From positions 6,200,001 to 6,264,000 of the forward strand of contig OZ231127.1 in assembly GCA_965153355.1 (NCBI GenBank): a stretch of 64,000 bases of DNA. The letters are read 5' to 3'. The first letter of the stretch is position 1. Every line of letters starts with the position of its first letter. This stretch comes from Flaccisagitta enflata (Eukaryota > Chaetognatha > Sagittoidea > Aphragmophora). The notes under the pieces are model-generated. The model was not told where the DNA came from and made no database searches. It worked only from the letters and a program-made list of their open reading frames with translations. A program made the position numbers and the translations under genes. Below are positions 10,996 to 21,781 of this stretch, piece by piece.

Positions 10996-12061
10996 GTTTC
11001 TAAGTGAAAAAGGTTATTGTAAGGTTCGTAAGTGTGAAATAGTGTTGTAATGTAGAATTGTAGTATTGCAGTACTGCCCCTGCCCAAACGACCGCGCATT
11101 TTGCCTTGTTTTGGGCTGGTTTTTACTAATTCCAAGTCCAGGTCGATCAAATATTAGAGTTTGCAAACACACATCTTCCCCTCTTCTGATGACAAGTCGA
11201 ACTCCACGAAAGATCAGATGCGATCAAGCTAGAAACGGTTTGGTATCATTCTGTTCCTCGAAACTGAGTCTGTTACAACTGATAACTGCCGAGTCTCTGA
11301 AGTGATCTGCTATCACAAAATCTTTTAATCGACTGATACAACTCAAGTGGTCGAGTCTCAGTGTTTACAGTCAAGCGCGCGATTTCTTTCGAGTGCAGCG
11401 CAGATTTTGGAAGATCTCGTTCACGCTTAGCCTAAGGTGTTGGTGATAACGAAAGACCGATTGTGATAATTTTTGTAATAGACCGCTGGTTTGGTGTAAA
11501 GTGTTAGACTGACAGTGATGGTATGGGTGTTAGGACTGATAGTGATATACTGACAATGATGGTAAATGGGTATTGATTTCAAAAATCATCGTTAATCGTA
11601 ATTGTGTGGGTGACGCTGTCACCTGACAGAGATGGAAACGGTCTGAATATATTTCCACTGCATAAAAGGGCACTGTTAATTGGTCGACGGTTTTTGCGTC
11701 ACGGCAAGTGCACACACACTGCACCAAGCCACCAACTCTCACTATCGCGAAGAAAAAAATGACAAAATGTCGGTTATTTGGCCCTGTTTTCTGCAATATC
11801 GCAAATTTCAAAATCACAACAAATGAGCGAACCATTTGAGAAAATATTTCGACTTAAATTTGCCAAATGTGTGCACGTTGTTATTTAATCTGTGCAGAGT
11901 TCTCAGAGAATAGAAGAGATAAGGAATTTTTTGAGGACACGTAATCAAATTTGCTTTCCATTGAATGGAAACAAGACTCCATTTACCCGATTATGATTTT
12001 ATGTAAAGATCAACAAACTTTTGATTGAATAATTAACGCTGTTCCTGATAAACAACACTAA
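10996..12061. other. Gene-free unassigned DNA upstream of the Kir gene
   Basis: No domain-bearing frame, RNA gene or tandem repeat was recognised. By position it could contain the Kir promoter and 5' untranslated exons; no core promoter motif is convincing. Confidence 0.35.
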
Positions 12062-12625
<564 letters not shown>

Positions 12626-12656
12626 TTGAAATACAATTTCTTAATACCAATAGAAC

Positions 12657-12800
12657 ATGAACACAGCCAGTAAAACATCTTGGGAGGCCGCAGAGGATGG
12701 AAGTTATGATGATGGGTCCTTCTACTGGACAAACAAGTTTAAGTCGGCCGAGACAACGCCGATGACGATGACATCGGCTAACATGACGACGACGACAACA

Positions 12801-12871
<71 letters not shown>

Positions 12872-13107
12872 TACGATGAATCCAAGTTCAACGGTGACGA
12901 TAGTGACGACGCCGGCGACGCCGACGACCACACCGCCGCAACTGAATTGGAAAAATTTCGAAGCGCCGTCGAAGGAAGTAAAAGATGAAGCAAAAACAAA
13001 AGCGAAGGATGAAGTTAAAGAAGAAATGAATGAAGATTTAGATTGGAAAATGAATGAAGAAGTGAATGAGGAAGTGAATGAATCGTCTTTGTCCGCGTCT
13101 GGTTCAG
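12657..13107 (+). CDS. Kir channel exon 1: start codon, Thr-repeat N-terminus
   Basis: ATG at 12657 has an in-frame TAG six bases upstream, which fixes the start if no acceptor lies between. The 150 codons encode an N-terminus with a ~28-residue run of threonine from a pure ACG repeat. A Pro/Thr region and a Lys/Glu-rich charged segment (EEVNEEVNESS) follow. The end is SGS plus one base at the donor TCAG then GTTGGT, phase 1. Read with exon 2 it gives SGSENDVDLC. Kir N-termini are cytoplasmic and variable, so this assignment rests on splice phase and order rather than homology. The donor is weak and the exon could belong to another transcript. Confidence 0.55.
12787..12873 (+). repeat. (ACG)n coding microsatellite
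   Basis: Tandem ACG/ACA codons that encode polythreonine in exon 1. The length probably varies between individuals. Confidence 0.9.
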
Positions 13108-13287
13108 GTTGGTTCTAAATCTTTTGTTGTTGTTTTTGTTTTCTTTTTGTTGTTGTTGTTGTATTTTTTGCAAAGGACACAAACATGGACACAAAAAGTC
13201 AATGCGATTTGGAAAAGTATTCATAGCAAAAGTAGATTGCACTTTAAAAGTTCAGATCATTAAGTGTAGTAAAATTTTGATTTTCAG

Positions 13288-13330
13288 AAAACGACGTGGA
13301 CCTCTGTATTAATGGAGATGCTCATTTCAG
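13288..13330 (+). CDS. Kir channel exon 2
   Basis: A 43-bp exon between the acceptor GATTTTCAG and the donor TTTCAG then GTGATT. Entered in phase 1 and left in phase 2 it encodes ENDVDLCINGDAHF. It joins exon 1 and exon 3 without stop. It belongs to the cytoplasmic N-terminal region, and no family motif is visible. The strong splice sites and matched phases are the evidence. Confidence 0.6.
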
Positions 13331-13345
13331 GTGATTGATTGACTG

Positions 13346-13421
<76 letters not shown>

Positions 13422-13440
13422 ATTGGTTGATTTATTCGAT
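13331..13440. repeat. (TTGA)n microsatellite
   Basis: About 25 GATT units fill the short intron between exons 2 and 3, beginning at the donor itself. Confidence 0.95.
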
Positions 13441-13450
13441 TGATTTGCAG

Positions 13451-13495
13451 TATTGTGCCATTCATAGGAGAAGCCTCAGAACACTCGTTGCGTAG
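13451..13495 (+). CDS. Kir channel exon 3
   Basis: A 45-bp exon between the acceptor GATTTGCAG and the donor CGTAG then GTGAAC, phase 2 at both ends. With the flanking exons it encodes SIVPFIGEASEHSLR. No family motif is visible; support is splice-site quality and phase. Confidence 0.6.
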   Translation, partial: YCAIHRRSLRTLVA

Positions 13496-14617
13496 GTGAA
13501 CCTCATATTATCTTAGCTTTACCAGCATTAGATTTTTTCTTTCAAAATCGTTTTTTTATTCTTCCTGACTTAGAAAAAATGTCACGCCGCAGGCTGACAA
13601 GAGAAAACAAGGCCAACACCTATAAGTCGCGTGCAGGACAAAAATAACTGAACTGACCTGACTCCTTATTGTATCTTTCTATCGAAGTCTTAAATCAGAT
13701 CCAAACCAAACTCAAACCAGGCTCAAACCAGACCTAAACCAGACTCAAACCAGACTCATACCAGACTCAAACCAGACTCAAATCAGACTCAAACCAGAAT
13801 TAAACCAGACCTAAACCAGACCTAAACCAGACCTAAACTAGAACTGAACCAGACATAAACTAGACATAAACCAGACATAAATCAGACAAGAACCAGACTT
13901 AAACCAGACTTTGACCAGACTTAAACCAGACTCAAGCCAGACTCAAACCAGACTCAAACCAGACTCAAACCAGACTCAAACCAGACTTAAACCAGACTTA
14001 AACCAGACTTAAACCAAACTTAAACCAGACTTAAACCAGACTTAAACCAGACATAACCCAGACTTAAACCAGACTTAAACCAGACCTAAACCAGCAGACT
14101 TAAACCAGCAGACTTAAACCACAATATATCTCTCATGTCTACTGCGGAATTTTCTATTACTGTAACTCTTTCGTTTCATTACTGTTATTTCAGTAAATGA
14201 CGCTTTCCTCACTATCACTTTCGGTAAATTACTGAGTGCTTTGCGGAAGAAGTAAAACTTAGCGGCGGAGGATTTGTAACTGAGCGGAGCGGAGAGCGGA
14301 GGCGGCGAGGGAATGAACGGAGGAACCAAATTAGTTAATGCACCATCAAGCGGAGGTTGCGGAAATTTAGTCCTTAACTATCAATCCTCTTAAAAATAGC
14401 AGCGGAAATATAATGAGGAAAGGAAATTCGTTCACAAGATGCGGAAAAAAACAGTCAAGTCTTTTCCTATCATAGACTGCATTTCATCCAAGTTTCTCCG
14501 TTTCTTTCTCTGTTTCTCTCTCTGTTTCTTTCTTTCTTTTTTCTCTCTTTCTTCCCTTCATTTATTTCTTCATCATGTTATGCTCGACAATCGAACATTT
14601 CCATTCTATCATTTTTT

Positions 14618-14756
14618 AGTCGCGGACACGCGACTCTACACCTTGCCGTGTCGGTCGGTCCGTCCGTCCGTCCGAAATATTTTTGAATTGCAATCGGTTT
14701 ACGCATTACTGCTCCTGCCCAACCGTCCGCGACTGGATTGCCGTGTATCCGGCCTT
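14618..14756 (-). mobile_element. Small AGTCGCG-ended element, third nesting level
   Basis: On the minus strand AAGGCCGGATACACGGC leads, followed by CAGTCGCGG, GGGCAGGAGCAGTAATGCG, a GACGG array and the tail GTAGAGTCGCGTGTCCGC then GACT. It lies inside the inverted-repeat element above. Confidence 0.8.
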
Positions 14757-14828
14757 GTTTTCAGTTCATCAAAAAATCCACCTGACCCAGGCCATGCGCA
14801 CTTTTGTTTCCTTTCATTTATTACCCCC

Positions 14829-14829
<1 letters not shown>

Positions 14830-14897
<68 letters not shown>

Positions 14898-14937
14898 ACT
14901 TCACACAGTGTCACAAACACGGTGACACTCACACACG

Positions 14938-14982
<45 letters not shown>

Positions 14983-15045
14983 TGACACACATGGTGACAC
15001 ACACACACACACGGTGACACACATGGTCACATACATGGTCACACA

Positions 15046-15134
<89 letters not shown>
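14830..15134. repeat. (GA)n and (CA)n microsatellites
   Basis: GA runs at 14830-14894. CA runs at about 14939-14980 and 15040-15134, broken by GGTGACACAC units. Confidence 0.95.
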
Positions 15135-15136
<2 letters not shown>

Positions 15137-16532
15137 TTCTCTCTCTCTCTTTCTCAGTCCAGTATCGACATAGCTTTCATAACGCGTAGTTCTCTCTTAG
15201 ATCGGATCATGAAAAGTAGGAATACCGAATTTTGATTGCTGAGGTTTTTGAGAGTTGACAATTGTGGACTAAATTTCCGCAGCCTCCGCCCTATGTTCTG
15301 GTTTCCTCGGTCCGTCCCATTGCCGCCTCCGCTCTTTAATTTCCGCAGCCTCCGCTCTTTATTTTTACTTACTCTCTTCCTCCGCCGCCATTACTTGTTA
15401 CGGTCAGGAACCTTGAGTTTCCTTACCGGCGGAAACACATCAGTTACCGTAGAAATAATAAGGCTCAGTAAGATGGAGGGAAGGAAGAAAATTCCGCCTT
15501 GGCCATGATTATATATACAAAGTTACGAGGTGTAAACCAGCAGACTTAAACCAGCAGACTTAAACCAGCAGACTTAAACCAGCAGATTTAAACCAGCAGA
15601 CCTCAACCAGCAGACTTAAACCAGCAGACTTAAACCAGCAGACTTAAACCAGCAGACTTAAACCAGCAGACTTAAACCAGCAGACTTAAACCAGCAGACT
15701 TAAACCAGCAGACTTAAACCACACTTATACCAGACTTAAACCAGACTTAAACCAGCTGACTTCAACCAGCAGACTTAAACCAGACTTAAACCAGCGGACT
15801 TAAACCAGCGGACTTAAACCAGCAGACCTAAACCAGCAGACTTAAACCAGCAGACTTAAACCAGCGGATTTAAACCAGCCAACTTAAACCTGCCAACTTA
15901 AACCAGCCAACTTAAACCAGCCGACTTAAACCAGCCGACCTAAACCAGCCAACTTTAACCAGCCGACTTAAACTAGCAGACTTAACCAGCAGACCTAAAC
16001 CAGCAGACCTAAACCAGACAATATATATAGACAATATATGGTCAATGCAAAAATGCAAAGTGACCAAAATGACCAAAAATGACCAAAAATGACCAAAAAT
16101 GAACAAAATGACCAAAAATGACCAAAAAATGACCAAAAATGACCAAAAATGACCAAAATGACCAGAATAAACGAAATGACCAAAATGACCAAAAATGCCC
16201 ATAAATGACCTAAAATGACCTAAAATGATCAAAAATGATCAAAAATGACCAAAAATGACCAAAAATGACCACAATGACCAAAAATGACCACAATGACCAA
16301 AATGACCAAAATGACCAAAAAAGACCAAAAATGACCAAAAATGATCAAAAATGACCAAAAACAACCAATAATTCTCAAAAACACCAAAAAAATGATTCAA
16401 AATAACTCCAGACAACCCAAAATGACAAAAATCGACGCAAAAAAGCAAAGTGTTACGGACGGACCGACCGACGGACGGACCGACCGACGGACGGACCGAC
16501 GGAGCGGGTTGTAGAGTCGCGTGCACGCGACT

Positions 16533-16749
16533 AAAAATGTTCAACTGGAATACTTTTGGATTTCTCATTCAGGCAAGTATTTTAAGTATTCCAGAGCCAG
16601 GACCGGAATTAACGAAAAGTAAATAAAGCAATTAAAAGAGTGAGGTTCATTATTTCAGATGCGAACGATGAACTTACGGTCATATCATCGCCAAAGATAC
16701 ATGACATGTTTTGGAGCTTTCAGATTTTGCTTTTTCTTGCGCATTTCAG
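16533..16749. other. Kir intron 3 end
   Basis: Unique intronic DNA; its last bases (TTCTTGCGCATTTCAG) are the exon 4 acceptor. Confidence 0.5.
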
Positions 16750-16827
16750 TGAATATTACGGGACGATAACCGGAATCAGGCCGCCAATGACTGACCTCAA
16801 GAAAGTCAATACACTTTACTCAAAAAG
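16750..16827 (+). CDS. Kir channel exon 4
   Basis: A 78-bp exon with a strong acceptor (GCGCATTTCAG) and donor (AAAAAG then GTGAGG), phase 2-2. It encodes EYYGTITGIRPPMTDLKKVN then TLYSK. The charged segment before the conserved RRLVYKNGDCN of exon 5 corresponds to the cytoplasmic stretch ahead of the slide helix. Confidence 0.7.
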
Positions 16828-16915
16828 GTGAGGTCCTCGCATCAGTTCATTAAATGAACCATGATCACCGAATAAGTTGGTTCGCCTCAATTCACCATAA
16901 TTCATTTATTGAGTC

Positions 16916-17100
16916 ATCTACTCATTCATTCATTCATTCATTCATTCATTCATTCATTCATTCATTCATTCATTCATTCATTCATTCATTCATTCATTCA
17001 TTCATATATTCATTCATTCATTCATTCATTTATCTATTCATTCATTCATTCATTCATTCATTCATTCATTCATTCATTTATTCATTCATTCATTCATTTA
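16916..17100. repeat. (ATTC)n microsatellite in Kir intron 4
   Basis: About 45 CATT units with rare TATT/TATC variants, followed by a CT-rich tract that leads into the exon 5 acceptor. Confidence 0.95.
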
Positions 17101-17237
17101 TATTTTTCACACCCTCCTTCTATCCCTCTTTCAACTCTTCTTTCTAATTTTGTCGCTTATTCCGATCACTTTCTTTCTTTTTCTTTCTCACTCTCTCAAT
17201 CCGTCTGTCTGTCCGTCTGTCTGTTTCCAAACCTCAG

Positions 17238-17375
17238 ACGACTGGTTTACAAGAACGGTGATTGCAACATTTCTCACGAGAATATTTCCAAGTCTCGTCG
17301 ACGATTTATGGCCGACCTTTTCACGACTTTGGTTGACATCAAATGGAGATGGTCCTTCGCAGTGTTTTCATCAGG
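17238..17375 (+). CDS. Kir channel exon 5: slide helix and start of TM1
   Basis: A 138-bp exon, acceptor ACCTCAG, donor CAGG then GTAAGT, phase 2-2. It encodes RRLVYKNGDCNISHENISKS, then RRRFMADLFTTLVDIKWRWS and FAVFSSG. This matches the conserved Kir N-domain (K-N/D-G-x-C-N), the interfacial slide helix (ADLFTTLVDIKWRW) and the first residues of TM1. The last ~57 bp and the donor are the founder of the 77-bp array that follows. Reading through the donor gives an immediate TAA. Confidence 0.92.
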
Positions 17376-19609
17376 GTAAGTCTCACTTAGAGTCTTTTCC
17401 CGACTTTTGTTGACATCAAATGGAGATGGTCTTTCGCAGTGTTTTCATCAGGGTAAGTCTCACTTAGAGTCTTTTCACGACTTTTGTTGACATCAAATGG
17501 AGATGGTCTTTTGCGGTGTTTTCATCGGGGTAAGTCTCACTTAGAGTCTTTTCACGACTCTGGTTGACATTAAGTGGAGATGGTCCTTTGCAGTGTTTTC
17601 ATCGGGGTAAGTCTCACTTAGAGTCTTTTCACGACTCTGGTTGACATTAAGTGGAGATGGTCCTTTGCAGTGTTTTCATCAGGGTAAGTCTCACTTAGAG
17701 TCTTTTCCCGACTTTTGTTGACATCAAATGGAGATGGTCTTTCGCAGTGTTTTCATCAGGGTAAGTCTCACTTAGAGTCTTTTCACGACTTTTGTTGACA
17801 TCAAATGGAGATGGTCTTTTGCGGTGTTTTCATCGGGGTAAGTCTCACTTAGAGTCTTTTCACGACTCTGGTTGACATTAAGTGGAGATGGTCCTTTGCA
17901 GTGTTTTCATCGGGGTAAGTCTCACTTAGAGTCTTTTCACGACTCTGGTTGACATTAAGTGGAGATGGTCCTTTGCAGTGTTTTCATCGGGGTAAGTCTC
18001 ACTTAGAGTCTTTTCACGACTCTGGTTGACATTAAGTGGAGATGGTCCTTTGCAGTGTTTTCATCGGGGTAAGTCTCACTTAGAGTCTTTTCACGACTCT
18101 GGTTGACATTAAGTGGAGATGGTCCTTTGCAGTGTTTTCATCGGGGTAAGTCTCACTTAGAGTCTTTTCACGACTCTGGTTGACATTAAGTGGAGATGGT
18201 CCTTTGCAGTGTTTTCATCGGGGTAATTCTCACTTAGAGTCTTTTCACGACTCTGGTTGACATTAAGTGGAGATGGTCCTTTGCAGTGTTTTCATCGGGG
18301 TAAGTCTCACTTAGAGTCTTTTCACGACTCTGGTTGACATTAAGTGGAGATGGTCCTTTGCGGTGTTTTCATCGGGGTAAGTCTCACTTAGAGTCTTTTC
18401 ACGACTCTGGTTGACATTAAGTGGAGATGGTCCTTTGCAGTGTTTTCATCGGGGTAAGTCTCACTTAGAGTCTTTTCACGACTCTGGTTGACATTAAGTG
18501 GAGATGGTCCTTTGCAGTGTTTTCATCGGGGTAATTCTCACTTAGAGTCTTTTCACGACTCTGGTTGACATTAAGTGGAGATGGTCCTTTGCAGTGTTTT
18601 CATCGGGGTAATTCTCACTTAGAGTCTTTTCACGACTCTGGTTGACATTAAGTGGAGATGGTCCTTTGCAGTGTTTTCATCGGGGTAAGTCTCACTTAGA
18701 GTCTTTTCACGACTCTGGTTGACATTAAGTGGAGATGGTCCTTTGCAGTGTTTTCATCGGGGTAAGTCTCACTTAGAGTCTTTTCACGACTCTGGTTGAC
18801 ATTAAGTGGAGATGGTCCTTTGCAGTGTTTTCATCGGGGTAAGTCTCACTTAGAGTCTTTTCACGACTCTGGTTGACATTAAGTGGAGATGGTCCTTTGC
18901 AGTGTTTTCATCGGGGTAAGTCTCACTTAGAGTCTTTTCACGACTCTGGTTGACATTAAGTGGAGATGGTCCTTTGCAGTGTTTTCATCGGGGTAAGTCT
19001 CACTTAGAGTCTTTTCACGACTCTGGTGACATTATGAGATGGTCCTTTGCAGTGTTTTCATCGGGGTAATTCTCACTTAGAGTCTTTTCACGACTCTGGT
19101 TGACATTAAGTGGAGATGGTCCTTTGCAGTGTTTTCATCGGGGTAAGTCTCACTTAGAGTCTTTTCACGACTCTGGTTGACATTAAGTGGAGATGGTCCT
19201 TTGCAGTGTTTTCATCGGGGTAAGTCTCACTTAGAGTCTTTTCACGACTCTGGTTGACATTAAGTGGAGATGGTCCTTTGCAGTGTTTTCATCGGGGTAA
19301 GTCTCACTTAGAGTCTTTTCACGACTCTGGTTGACATTAAGTGGAGATGGTCCTTTGCAGTGTTTTCATCGGGGTAAGTCTCACTTAGAGTCTTTTCACG
19401 ACTCTGGTTGACATTAAGTGGAGATGGTCCTTTGCAGTGTTTTCATCGGGGTAAGTCTCACTTAGAGTCTTTTCACGACTCTGGTTGACATTAAGTGGAG
19501 ATGGTCCTTTGCAGTGTTTTCATCGGGGTAAGTCTCACTTAGAGTCTTTTCACGACTCTGGTTGACATTAAGTGGAGATGGTCCTTTGCAGTGTTTTCAT
19601 CGGGGTAAG
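17376..19609 (+). repeat. 77-bp tandem array made of exon 5 end plus splice donor
   Basis: Including the founder in exon 5 there are 30 copies. The marker GTTGACAT falls at 17332, 17409, 17486, 17563 and so on to 19561, at 77-bp spacing, with one 4-bp-shorter copy near 19027. Each unit holds the end of exon 5 (GTTGACATTAAGTGGAGATG, then GTCCTTTGCAGTGTTTTCAT), the donor GGGGTAAGT and 20 bp of intron. Four copies have GTAATT instead of GTAAGT (near 18224, 18532, 18608, 19067). Early copies are closest to the exon and show a higher-order repeat; later ones are nearly identical. The short motif CTTTTCNCGAC occurs in the exon and at the unit junction, so a microhomology duplication may have started the array. 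Confidence 0.95.
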
Positions 19610-19690
19610 ATTCCCCCCCCCCCCGACTTACCTTCCGCATGTTGTCAGTGTCAGTTCCCCACTTTATCTATAGAATTGACCATTTTTCAG

Positions 19691-19892
19691 GTTTATCATC
19701 TCATGGTTGTTATTCGGTTTGGTGTGGTGGATCGTAGCTTGGGCTCACGGTGATCTGGAGCCTGATCTGCCTCCCACTCACATTCCTTGTGTCGTCGGCG
19801 TCAATTCTTTCACGACTGCTTATTTGTTCTCTATCGAAACCCAACACACAATCGGATACGGAAGCAGAGCATCTACTGATGAATGCCCGGAG
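19691..19892 (+). CDS. Kir channel exon 6: TM1, turret, pore and filter
   Basis: A 202-bp exon, acceptor CATTTTTCAG, donor CCGGAG then GTGAGT, phase 2 in and phase 0 out. It encodes the rest of TM1 ([18 protein letters not shown]), HGDLE and an extracellular loop with the first conserved cysteine (HIPCVV). The pore helix [14 protein letters not shown], the filter TIGYG and the second cysteine in STDECPE follow. These are diagnostic of inward-rectifier K+ channels, which set resting potential in the plasma membrane. TIGYG preceded by QH is like invertebrate Kir proteins. The next exon should encode TM2 and the cytoplasmic domain; it was not identified. Confidence 0.95.
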
Positions 19893-20525
19893 GTGAGTCA
19901 GAAGTGAGAGTAAGGTAACTTCATAAGTCAAGGTGCAAACGAAGACCAAATTTCAAATCAATTTTTTCAATATTAAATTTTACTGTTTAAAATTTATTTT
20001 TATCTAAGAATATAATTATTTTGTTGTATTGATCTTAATTCTACATGGAAAAGTATTGGTAGATAAAAAAAAAAAACAGTGCAAAGAAAGTAAAAGGGAG
20101 AAAAAAATTAAGCAATTCTTAAAAATATTTGATTTTGCAATTTGACTTGTCCTAGGGAAAATTCCAAGACTCTCTAAATATAAAATTTTGCATTTTCAAA
20201 AACATGGTCTCATTCTAAGAACATATAAGATAAGGGCCATGTTCTTAGAAATGCAAAATTGTTAAATTTGTTTGAGTCTTAGAATCTTCCCTTCATAGGT
20301 TTTGAATTTTTGCTCTATCATTTTGAAAAAATTTATTGCTTTGAGTGATCATTCCTTGTCTTTAACAATAAATGCCTTTATCATACTAGGTTTTCTTTTA
20401 CTAATAAGATATTTCTAAACTAGAAAACTATAAATTTTATTCAATAATTCATAATCTGGTATTCGTATTTTGCAAAAAGAGTCTGAAACTGAAACTTTGC
20501 CTTTGTTTACACTCCGACGTAACCC
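19893..20525. other. Kir intron 6, AT-rich, with a small foldback
   Basis: AT-rich intron. An imperfect inverted repeat of ~75-bp arms lies at about 20145-20310 (TTTTGCATTT and GAACAT/ATGTTC pairs). No exon was found. Confidence 0.5.
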
Positions 20526-20663
20526 GATATGGAAGCAGAGCATCAACTGATGAATGTCCAGAGATAAGTTAAAAGTGGGAGTAAGTCAGGCAAACTAAAG
20601 GATGTTTTCTGGTGAGAATCTACCGATGAATGTCTGGAGGTATGTCAATAGCAGCAGTAAGGT
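20526..20663 (+). repeat. Two degenerate copies of the exon 6 end and donor
   Basis: 20526-20580 repeats GGAAGCAGAGCATC, TGATGAATG and the intron start, but the donor GT has become AT. 20615-20663 repeats TCTACCGATGAATGTCTGGA followed by GTATGT and GTAAGGTAA. Both match the exon 6/intron 6 junction at 19858-19920. Confidence 0.8.
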
Positions 20664-20679
20664 AAATTCACTACCAGAC

Positions 20680-21296
20680 ACATGTGTCTGAAAGCCAATC
20701 CAGGGTGAGAATGACAGTACACCGGGTTTTTCTGTAGTTTTGCTATGCTCATCTCTGTACAATACAAGAACAATCGAGTAGGAAATCTTCCCTGGAGTGG
20801 TTTTTGAAAAAAAATCGATTTTTCGCCCACAGGTAAGGTGGTGGTAATGCAGATTCTTGTGAGTTGTATTGACTCATTTTTTAATTCCATATTGTTATTC
20901 TATGCAAAATTTCCTTTTATTTGATAGGTCACACTATATGGTTTAATACAGAAATAAAGTTTTCATTTTTTGAGCCACCGTTACTTTTTGTAACGGTGAC
21001 CCCAAAAATGAATATTTAAGTTCTTTGCAAAAGTATAGAGTGTGACCTATCAAATGAAAGGGAATTTTGCATAGAATAACAATATGGAATCAAAAAATGA
21101 GTCAATACAACTCACAAGACTCTGCATTACCACCACCTTTCCTGTGGGCAAAAAATCGATTTTTTTTTCAGAAACCCCTCCAGGGAAGATATCCAACTCG
21201 ATTGTTCTTGTATTGTACACAGATGAGCATAGCAAAACTACAGAAAAACTCGGTGTACTGTCATTCTCACCCTGGATTGACTGTCAGACACATGTG
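20680..21296. mobile_element. 617-bp foldback within the exon 6 duplicates
   Basis: The left arm starts CACATGTGTCTGAAAGCCAA and the right arm ends in its diverged inverse. The arms are inverted throughout, with the centre at about 20985 (CCGTTACTTTTTGTAACGG). It shares a central motif (CTATCAAATGAAAGG and inverse) with 54701-55338 and less closely with 34920-35439. Confidence 0.8.
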
Positions 21297-21299
21297 CAG

Positions 21300-21437
21300 A
21301 CATGGAAGCAGATTGTCTGCTGATGATTCATCAGTGATGAATGCCCCGAGGTGAGTCAAGAGTAACGGTTAGGTAACCTAACCACCAGACACGAAACCAA
21401 AGCCTCGTCTGTTGAATGTCCAGACGTGTGTCAAACA
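21300..21437 (+). repeat. Two further degenerate copies of the exon 6 end and donor
   Basis: 21300-21395 has GATGAATGCCCCGAG then GTGAGTCA and a long intron match (GTTAGGTAACCTAACCACCA). 21403-21437 has GTTGAATGTCCAGAC then GTGTGTC. If the foldback insertion is removed, all copies sit at ~75-100-bp spacing. Confidence 0.75.
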
Positions 21438-21781
21438 TGGAAGCAAGTGAACCAAACCGCTCGATGTTTGACAATTGACACTGTCGGGAGTTACTTGATT
21501 ATTAGAGACGGAGAGGGAGCTCAGAGCTGCATGAAAGAATGGAACTTGGAAGTCAAGGTTCGTGGCTGCGAAAGTGAATGTTTATTACGTCAAATCTGTC
21601 ACGGAGAAATGCAGTCCTTCACCTCACTTTTGCATCAATGATGGACCCATTATCTATCCACTAACATTTTTTTCAGTCATATTGTCATTGGATACATCTG
21701 ATATGTACATCTGTGTCATGGTCTTTGCTAAAAGATGCCTTTTGATAGACAATTCTCATGAAAAATGATAGGAAAATGAGG
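21438..21781. other. Intronic or downstream DNA, no confident exon
   Basis: Contains a good acceptor-like TTTTTTTCAG at 21667-21676 followed by a frame ending MVFAKRC, reminiscent of Kir TM2. The phase does not fit exon 6, so it was not called. Confidence 0.35.

Larger units (their letters stand above)
14122..15525. mobile_element. Inverted-repeat element nested in the array element
   Basis: Diverged inverted arms of ~230 bp face each other. The left has GCGGAATTTTCTATTACTG and GCGGAGGTTGCGGAAATTTA; the right has the inverse of each (for example TAAATTTCCGCAGCCTCCGC near 15272). The flanking array continues on both sides. The exact ends and target duplication are not resolved (CATG and an ATATAT stretch lie at both borders). 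It contains a further small element and microsatellites. Confidence 0.65.
13609..16532 (+). mobile_element. Long AGTCGCG-ended element, interrupted, in Kir intron 3
   Basis: Shares the head (AAGGCCAACACCTATAAGTC then GCGTGCAGGAC) and the palindromic tail AGTCGCGTGCACGCGACT with 5549-7224. The array order is also shared: 11-bp AAACCAGACTC units (~13690-14095), 14-bp AAACCAGCAGACTT units (~14095-14120 and again 15535-16010) and 10-bp GACCAAAAAT units (~16060-16370). The 14-bp array is split by a ~1.4-kb insertion at 14122-15525. Confidence 0.85.

Noticed and set aside
21677-21746. Candidate Kir TM2 exon (frame ending ICVMVFAKRC after a good acceptor)
   Set aside because: The frame that resembles TM2 is not the one set by exon 6 (phase 0), the expected QS..G motif is missing, and a mobile element starts just downstream. 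It is at best a decayed relic.
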